64,000 bases of DNA from Bradyrhizobium sp. 21 (GTDB lineage Bacteria > Pseudomonadota > Alphaproteobacteria > Rhizobiales > Xanthobacteraceae): the NCBI RefSeq assembly GCF_023073335.1, contig NZ_JADPJG010000019.1:1-64000 (forward strand), given 5' to 3'. Below the pieces are notes generated by a model, which had not been told where the DNA came from, made no database searches, and saw nothing but the letters and a program-made list of their open reading frames with translations. Shown one piece after another: positions 59,159 through 64,000 of this stretch; the stretch's first letter is position 1, and every line of letters begins with the position of its first letter. The position numbers were made by a program, and so were the translations under genes.

Positions 59159-59824
59159 TTAGCCGATCCGCACGGTTAGCTCGACGTCTTCGGCAAACGC
59201 CGTGGACAGGTAGCCGCTTCCGGGCTCGCGTACGCGCGCCAGATAATCCGGGCTGTCGTCGGCGTTGTCGGCGACGATGATCGCGCCCGGCCTGAGATGG
59301 CCTTCGACCAGATCCAGGATATCCGGGTAGAGCGCCTTGGCGCCGTCGAGCAGCACGAGATCGATCGTATCAGGCAGATCGGCACTGAGCGTCGTCAACG
59401 CATCGCCTTCGCGGATTTCGACGAGATCGATCAGCCCGCCGGTCGTGAGATTGTCCCGCGCCCGCGCCGCCTTGGCCGGCTCGAACTCGCTGGTAACGAG
59501 GCGGCCGCCGCCATTGTCGCGAAGCGCCGCAGCCAAGTGCAGTGTCGAGATGCCGAAGGATGTACCGAACTCGACGATCGTTTTGGCGCGGGAGCTGCGC
59601 GCGAGCATGTAGAGTAGGCGACCGGTCTCGCGCGAGACCGCGAGCGGTACGTCCCTCAGGCGTCCGTAGAGTTCCCGGTATCCGGTCTTGCTCCGCATCA
59701 TCCGCGCCCGCTCCTCATCGGACAAATGGGCGACGGCAGCGTGCAGTACGCCCCTTGCCGCTTCGTCCTTGAGGAACAGGCGATCCAGCAGCGGCGCAAG
59801 CGATGTGATGGTTGGGGTGGTCAT
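59159..59824 (-). CDS. SAM-dependent O-methyltransferase
   Basis: A 221-residue methyltransferase of the catechol/caffeoyl-CoA O-methyltransferase type: IVEFGTSFGISTLHLAAALR is the SAM-binding glycine motif, IDLVLLDGAKALYPDIL the metal/catalytic region, and IIVADNADDSPDYL follows. ATG at 59824. Divergent from a TetR regulator with a perfect inverted repeat between them. Confidence 0.88.
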   Translation of the reverse strand: MTTPTITSLAPLLDRLFLKDEAARGVLHAAVAHLSDEERARMMRSKTGYRELYGRLRDVPLAVSRETGRLLYMLARSSRAKTIVEFGTSFGISTLHLAAALRDNGGGRLVTSEFEPAKAARARDNLTTGGLIDLVEIREGDALTTLSADLPDTIDLVLLDGAKALYPDILDLVEGHLRPGAIIVADNADDSPDYLARVREPGSGYLSTAFAEDVELTVRIG

Positions 59825-59870
59825 CAAGGTCTCCAGAGTTCACCGCGAAGCGCGTGCTTGCGTGGAATCT

Positions 59871-59896
59871 GAAATACGACTAATTCGTCGTATTTC
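59871..59896. promoter_or_regulatory. Perfect 10-bp inverted repeat, TetR operator candidate
   Basis: Arms GAAATACGAC and GTCGTATTTC flank six bases (TAATTC) in the 96-bp gap between the divergent O-methyltransferase and TetR genes. It is the longest perfect inverted repeat in any divergent promoter in this window and its size is typical for TetR dimers. Confidence 0.75.
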
Positions 59897-59920
59897 CTAT
59901 TCGCATTGCCCGGGCGCATC

Positions 59921-60553
59921 ATGGCCGATCGTCGAAGCCGTTCAATTTCCTCACGAAAACAGCCGCAGCAGGCCCGATCGAACGGGCTGGTGGCCGTCAT
60001 TCTGGATGCTGCTGTTCAGGTTCTGGCGAAGGAGGGCGCGCAGCGTTTCACCACGGCGCGGGTGGCCGAGAGGGCCGGGGTGAGCGTCGGATCGCTCTAT
60101 CAATATTTTCCGAACAAGGCGTCGATCCTGTTCCGGCTCCAGAGCGACGAGTGGCGGCGCACGAGCGAACTTTTGCGCGACATCCTCGCGGACCGGACGA
60201 AGCCGCCGCCTGCGCGGCTGCGCGCGGTGGTCCACGCCTTCATTCGCTCCGAATGCGAGGAGGCTGCGGTCCGCGTCGCGCTCAGCGACGCCGCACCGCT
60301 CTATCGTGACGCGCCCGAGGCGCAGGACGCGCGGGCGGCCGGCGAGGGCATCGTCGCAACGTTCATGCAGGAGGCGCTGCCAAAGTCCCCGGATGCCACG
60401 CGCGCCCTCGCGGGCGTGCTGATCAAGACAACGCTGAGCGAGGTCGGCAAGAATTTTTCGGAAGAGGCGCGGAGCGAGGCGGAGATCGCAGCCTATGCCG
60501 ACGCCATGGCCGACATGTTTTGCGACTATCTTGCGAGGCTGGCGCGGCGCTGA
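59921..60553 (+). CDS. TetR-family regulator of the O-methyltransferase
   Basis: A 210-residue regulator with HTH at about 28-72 (AAVQVLAKEGAQRFTTARVA, GVSVGSLYQYFPNKASILFR) and a C-terminal domain of the type found in many Bradyrhizobium TetR proteins. ATG at 59921, 24 bases after the inverted repeat. Likely represses itself and the methyltransferase. Confidence 0.88.
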   Translation: MADRRSRSISSRKQPQQARSNGLVAVILDAAVQVLAKEGAQRFTTARVAERAGVSVGSLYQYFPNKASILFRLQSDEWRRTSELLRDILADRTKPPPARLRAVVHAFIRSECEEAAVRVALSDAAPLYRDAPEAQDARAAGEGIVATFMQEALPKSPDATRALAGVLIKTTLSEVGKNFSEEARSEAEIAAYADAMADMFCDYLARLARR

Positions 60554-60644
60554 AGTGAAGGTGGTGCGTGTGGGACTCGGGTAGAGATCCTGTAGCGGTT
60601 GCTACGCTTGCATCGCCTGACGTTTACCCCTACGGACCTCTTTC

Positions 60645-61457
60645 ATGCTCGTCATCTCCATTCAAAGCCAGGTGGTCCACGGCCATGTCGGCAACAGCGC
60701 CGCCGCCTATGCCATGCAGGCGGAGGGCGTGAACGTCGCGGCGGTGCCGACGACGCTGCTGTCGAACCATCCGCGCTATCCGAGCCTGCGCGGGCGGGTG
60801 CTGGAGACCGAGCTCGTCGCCGATCTCCTGACGGGCCTCGAGGAGCGCGATCTCGTCGACGAGGCCGCGGTGCTCGTCACCGGCTATCTCGGCTCGCCCG
60901 GTAATGCCGCTGTCGTAGCCGATTTCGTCGAGCGGGCGCTGATCCGCAATTCGAAGCTCGTCTATCTCTGCGATCCCGTGATCGGGGATGACGGCCGCGT
61001 CTATGTCGCCGACGGCATATTGGACGTGGTCCGGCACCGGCTGCTGCCGGCGGCAAACCTGACAACGCCGAACCAGTTCGAGCTCGAGCTGCTGTCGGGC
61101 ACCACGATCGTCGACGCGCAAGGCCTGCGCGCGGCGTGCGCGGCGCTGGCGGGGCAGCGCCGTATCGACATCGTCGCGACCGGATGCACGCTCGCCGACA
61201 CGGCCGAAGGGCAAATGGAGACGATCCTCTGCGCCGACGGCCAGTTGTCGCGCTTTGCGACCCCGCGCCTGCCGATCCGGCCCTACGGCACCGGCGATCT
61301 CCTCGCCGGCCTGATTGCGGCGCATCTGGCCAGGGGCAAGGCAACCGAGGCGGCGGTGCGACTAGCCGTCGAGACCATCTTTGCGGTACTGGTGCGCACG
61401 CAGGAGGCTGGCACCGCCGAGATGCGGCTCGTGCCGCTGCCGACGCCGGGACGGTAA
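60645..61457 (+). CDS. pdxY: Pyridoxal kinase PdxY
   Basis: A 270-residue ribokinase-fold kinase that phosphorylates pyridoxal in the vitamin B6 salvage path. ISIQSQVVHGHVGNSAAAYA is the substrate-binding start, LCDPVIGDDGRVYV and TPNQFELELLSG the central region, and PYGTGDLLAGLIAA the ATP/anion-hole motif with the catalytic aspartate. Confidence 0.93.
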   Translation: MLVISIQSQVVHGHVGNSAAAYAMQAEGVNVAAVPTTLLSNHPRYPSLRGRVLETELVADLLTGLEERDLVDEAAVLVTGYLGSPGNAAVVADFVERALIRNSKLVYLCDPVIGDDGRVYVADGILDVVRHRLLPAANLTTPNQFELELLSGTTIVDAQGLRAACAALAGQRRIDIVATGCTLADTAEGQMETILCADGQLSRFATPRLPIRPYGTGDLLAGLIAAHLARGKATEAAVRLAVETIFAVLVRTQEAGTAEMRLVPLPTPGR

Positions 61458-61467
61458 GCCGTAATGC

Positions 61468-62781
61468 TCAGGTCGCGCGCTTCGCGGCCGATTGCGCCGA
61501 TTTCTGCGGCTTTGCCGGGATCTTCTGCTCGCGCGCAGCCTGTACCTTCCCCTGTGCCTTGGGCGGTTTTGCGCTGGCCACAGCCCGCACTTTTCTCGGC
61601 TTGACGTTGGCGGCTTCCTTGCGGTCGGCCGAGCCACGCTTCGAGACGTATTCCTGGCCGTCGATCGGGCCGACGTGCGGCGGATCGCGGCCGAGATAGG
61701 GACGGCCGATGCCGAGCGCCTTGCCATTGGCATCGACCCACTTCCACAGCACCTCGGTCGAGACCCAGCGCTGGGCGCGGTTTTCGCCCTTGGTGCTGAC
61801 GATGTCGGCCGCCATGCCGTGGCCGTAGCCGCCGCGCGTGCTGCCGCCATGATAGGAGCGGTCGGACGCGGCCTTCAGGCCGCTCGCGATCGACTGGCGA
61901 TAATTGTCGCGGAACGCACTGGTGATGCCGGGCGAGAGGCCGGCAGCCTCAGCCGCGAGCAGCGTCCGAAACAGCTTTTGCCTGAAGCTCTTGTCCATGC
62001 CGCCGATGACGTAGTCCATCATCGGCATGCCGGCGTGGTCGGCCGCCTTCGGATCCTTCCAGCCAAAATCCTCGTCGACCAGTTTCGTGAAGCTGCGCAT
62101 CACCGTGACCGTCCTGCCCTTGCGCTTGACGGTGACGGCGCGGCGATCCTCGACCTTGATCGAGTCTTCCTTGGGCGTGCGCTGGTAGAGCGCCCAGAGA
62201 AAGCGGTCGATGCAGGCCTCCATGACGAAGCATTCGTCGAGCACGGCGGCGGTGTCCGCCGACGGTGAAGCCTTGCTCGCGACAGCGGTGGGTCCGCTCG
62301 CGATCGCCGCGGGGGACAGCGCGTCTGTCGTCACGATCTCGGAGGCATCGGCGGATGCGAGTTTGATCACGGGCTCCGACGCCGGAGCAGCCTCGCTGAC
62401 GACCGGTGTCGGGTCAGGCGACATCTGCGGCGCGGGTGGCGCCTCGGTCGGCAAGATCAGTGCGGGATCGGCCGAGGCGAGCTTGATGGCGGCAGCTGGC
62501 GCCTCGGGCGCCGCCGCTTCAGCGGTGACCAGGCGCGGTGTAGCGGCAACAGCGGCGGCGATGTCTGCAGTCAGGGCGACGCCGTCCTCGATGGCCGCAG
62601 CGTGCGGGATGTCGGCGAGGTCGAGCCGGCCAAGATCTTTCGCGCGCGAGACGGCAGAAGCATTGGCGCCGCTGTTCTCGATGAGGGCAGGGGCATAGGC
62701 GGACAAAGAGAGAGCCAGCCAGCCGGCGAGAACCGCCGAGGGGCAGGAAACCGCCACCAGAAGAGACCGCCGATCATTCAT
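61468..62781 (-). CDS. Large exported protein with a peptidase-M15-like C-terminal region
   Basis: A 437-residue protein with an N-terminal membrane or signal segment (about 6-32), an Ala/Pro/Ser-rich low-complexity region (about 35-195) with repeated LASADPA/SEI-type units, and a globular domain at about 200-395. The domain contains SYHGGSTRGGYGHGMAADIV and RDPPHVGPIDG; His and Asp in G-x-A-x-D and a late PPHVG recall D,D-/L,D-carboxypeptidases of the M15 type, but spacing differs and I am not certain. A basic tail (KPQKSAQSAAK) follows. A periplasmic cell-wall role is a guess. Confidence 0.6.
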   Translation of the reverse strand: MNDRRSLLVAVSCPSAVLAGWLALSLSAYAPALIENSGANASAVSRAKDLGRLDLADIPHAAAIEDGVALTADIAAAVAATPRLVTAEAAAPEAPAAAIKLASADPALILPTEAPPAPQMSPDPTPVVSEAAPASEPVIKLASADASEIVTTDALSPAAIASGPTAVASKASPSADTAAVLDECFVMEACIDRFLWALYQRTPKEDSIKVEDRRAVTVKRKGRTVTVMRSFTKLVDEDFGWKDPKAADHAGMPMMDYVIGGMDKSFRQKLFRTLLAAEAAGLSPGITSAFRDNYRQSIASGLKAASDRSYHGGSTRGGYGHGMAADIVSTKGENRAQRWVSTEVLWKWVDANGKALGIGRPYLGRDPPHVGPIDGQEYVSKRGSADRKEAANVKPRKVRAVASAKPPKAQGKVQAAREQKIPAKPQKSAQSAAKRAT

Positions 62782-63194
62782 GATCCCTGCCTCCAAACGG
62801 TTCTGTTCGAACCGCGTCTCGTCCGAACAGTCTTGATGCCGACAGTGTCAGTCTTGCAGTCTTGAGTCAGTCTTGCACAAAAAGGGACGCCGAGCGTCGA
62901 TTGTTCGGAGGACGATGTGGCGGCGCAATGGCGCAATTCGGCGAAAACAGGCTTTTCGAGCAGGTGTTGCATGACGGCAACGCTGGTTCCAGCGCGGTTC
63001 CAAAGGCTCAGAAACGCAGCGTCTGGGTGGGCCGCGATGGAAGAAGGCCTAATTGCGCCGATCTGGCCAACGCCTTGCACCCATTAAACATATGGCCATG
63101 CGCCGGACGCGTTGTTGCAATGCAGCAGTGCATGTCGCATTGCAGCAAAACGCGCTTAAATGTGCTCCGAATCTTTCACTCAGGAGCATCACCC

Positions 63195-63449
63195 ATGAAC
63201 AAGACGATTCTGTCGATCGCAGCCGCCATCCTGACGATCGCGGGCAGCACTGCCGCGTTTGCCGCCGAGCTGCCGACCTATGAGGCCAACGGTTTTCCGG
63301 TGTCGCCGATGCAGGTGAGCGTGCTCGGTGCGGCGCATGTCGAGCAGCAGGCTGCTGCGCCGACCACCGTCGCTTCGGTCCACCAGGCCCGCGTGCTGAC
63401 GCCGCGCAAGGTCAAGACCGCGGATGTCACGACGGGCAGCGCCCGCTGA
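63195..63449 (+). CDS. Small exported protein
   Basis: An 84-residue protein with a clear signal peptide (MNKTILSIAAAILTIAGSTA ending AFAAE) and a mature part without cysteines (LPTYEANGFPVSPMQVSVLG and onwards). AGGAG lies eight bases before the ATG. A strong terminator follows. I recall similar short exported proteins in Bradyrhizobium. Confidence 0.7.
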   Translation: MNKTILSIAAAILTIAGSTAAFAAELPTYEANGFPVSPMQVSVLGAAHVEQQAAAPTTVASVHQARVLTPRKVKTADVTTGSAR

Positions 63450-63500
63450 TCTGAGTTTCGCAAAGACAACACCGGGCTCGTCTCCTCCCGAGCCTGCGCG

Positions 63501-63536
63501 GACCGCGTTCCCCCGTCGGGAGCGCGGTCTTTTTTT
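63501..63536 (+). terminator. Rho-independent terminator
   Basis: Stem GACCGCG/CGCGGTC with an inner CCC/GGG extension, followed by seven T residues, about 50 bases after the small exported protein gene. Confidence 0.88.
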
Positions 63537-63731
63537 GCGCGCGAGCCATGATCTCGCGCGGCGGTGCGCGGATTGAGAAAGTTGCGGCAAGAAAAATCGC
63601 CGACAAGCGCGACTTGTGTACGGCCGTTCAAAGCGAGTGTGATCTCTTTAATAGTTGCTTTGCGGATCGGAGCGCTTGATGCGGGCGTCGCTTATTGAGC
63701 GGCCAAGAATCGTTTTCATAATGGAGCCGTC

Positions 63732-63878
63732 ATGCCCGTTGCACAAAAAGCCGTTATTGCAAGCGCCTCGCCGCGCGCGTTCATCTTCAGGCACATCGCG
63801 TTGTTCGCAGCCGCCGCGCTGTTCGTGTTCGTGCTCAGCCTGACATATGGGCTCGATCTCAGCCCGGGATTTTTCTGA
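63732..63878 (+). CDS. Tiny single-span membrane protein
   Basis: A 48-residue frame, too short for standard cut-offs: MPVAQKAVIASASPRAFIFR, then HIALFAAAALFVFVLSLTYG and DLSPGFF. One membrane helix. GGAG lies six bases before the ATG. I remember near-identical short proteins in Bradyrhizobium; function unknown. Confidence 0.55.
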   Translation: MPVAQKAVIASASPRAFIFRHIALFAAAALFVFVLSLTYGLDLSPGFF

Positions 63879-63882
63879 CAAG

Positions 63883-64000
63883 CTACGCACGCTTCGACAG
63901 GCGCAAGCTCGACGGCGAGCGGCCGTAGAGCTCGGCGAACGCGGCGTTGAAACGGCGCAGGCTGCCGAAGCCGGCCTGGAACGCGATATCCGTCATGGTG
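63883..64000 (-). CDS. C-terminal end of an AraC-type DNA-binding protein (partial)
   Basis: The last 38 complete codons of a gene that enters from beyond the right edge: TDIAFQAGFGSLRRFNAAFA then ELYGRSPSSLRL. This is the second helix-turn-helix of an AraC domain. The exact wording (IAFxAGFGSLRRFN) is typical of the Ada/AlkA DNA-repair fusions, but a plain AraC regulator is not excluded. Confidence 0.75.
   Translation of the reverse strand, partial: TMTDIAFQAGFGSLRRFNAAFAELYGRSPSSLRLSKRA

Overview
The window looks like chromosome from a GC-rich alphaproteobacterium of the Bradyrhizobium/Rhodopseudomonas type. This rests on base composition, frequent GTG starts, many small proteins of families I know mainly from Bradyrhizobium (DUF982, DUF3551-like, DUF6894-like, short basic proteins) and a dispersed intergenic repeat with a CCCGGACGC...GAGCCGGGACC core that I associate with Bradyrhizobium genomes. 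No database search was possible, so species and all family assignments come from reading the translations.

Layout. 0.3-2.5 kb: a methyltransferase and a thioredoxin-reductase-like flavoprotein, divergent from a TetR regulator, with two related inverted repeats around the regulator. 2.6-7.7 kb: an ABC-type binding protein, then a three-gene molybdenum hydroxylase operon (large subunit, 2Fe-2S subunit, dihaem cytochrome c). 7.9-12.3 kb: multicopper oxidase, ABC-F ATPase, glycerophosphodiester phosphodiesterase. 12.4-19.5 kb: the most unusual part. A metallo-beta-lactamase-fold gene is broken: its N-terminal 25 codons lie at 12.4 kb and its C-terminal half at 19.0 kb. About 6.5 kb of lower-GC sequence lies between them, filled with small secreted cysteine-containing proteins, recent duplications, a frameshifted paralogue, gene debris and an OmpA-like protein.

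19.5-34.1 kb is ordinary chromosome: asparaginase, PsiF-like protein, TetR/NTF2 pair, esterase, nitroreductase, a c-di-GMP-flavoured trio (DUF2336, PilZ, HD-GYP), AraC regulator, FMN reductase, acyltransferase, chemoreceptor, DUF1810, a DUF2778 protein and DUF982. 34.1-35.8 kb is a two-gene low-GC cassette (a membrane protein and a protein with a HEPN-like R-x4-H motif) bracketed by oppositely oriented copies of the dispersed repeat. 35.9-46.5 kb: tannase-family esterase, a MarR regulator with an in-frame 15-bp tandem repeat, an orphan TakP-like TRAP binding protein, and a TetR-controlled uptake/catabolism regulon (NMT1-type ABC transporter with DapA-like, GNAT and epimerase enzymes) that shares a CAAC-N6-GTTG operator candidate.

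46.7-64 kb: minCDE, several small exported proteins, an L,D-transpeptidase lipoprotein, a MarR/flavin monooxygenase divergent pair, SH3-domain protein, a monohaem c-type protein, an SMR efflux protein overlapping its TetR regulator, an O-methyltransferase divergent from a TetR regulator with a perfect 10-bp inverted repeat between them, pdxY, a large exported protein, and the C-terminal end of an AraC-type regulator running off the right edge. No rRNA, tRNA, CRISPR array, prophage or intact insertion sequence was seen.
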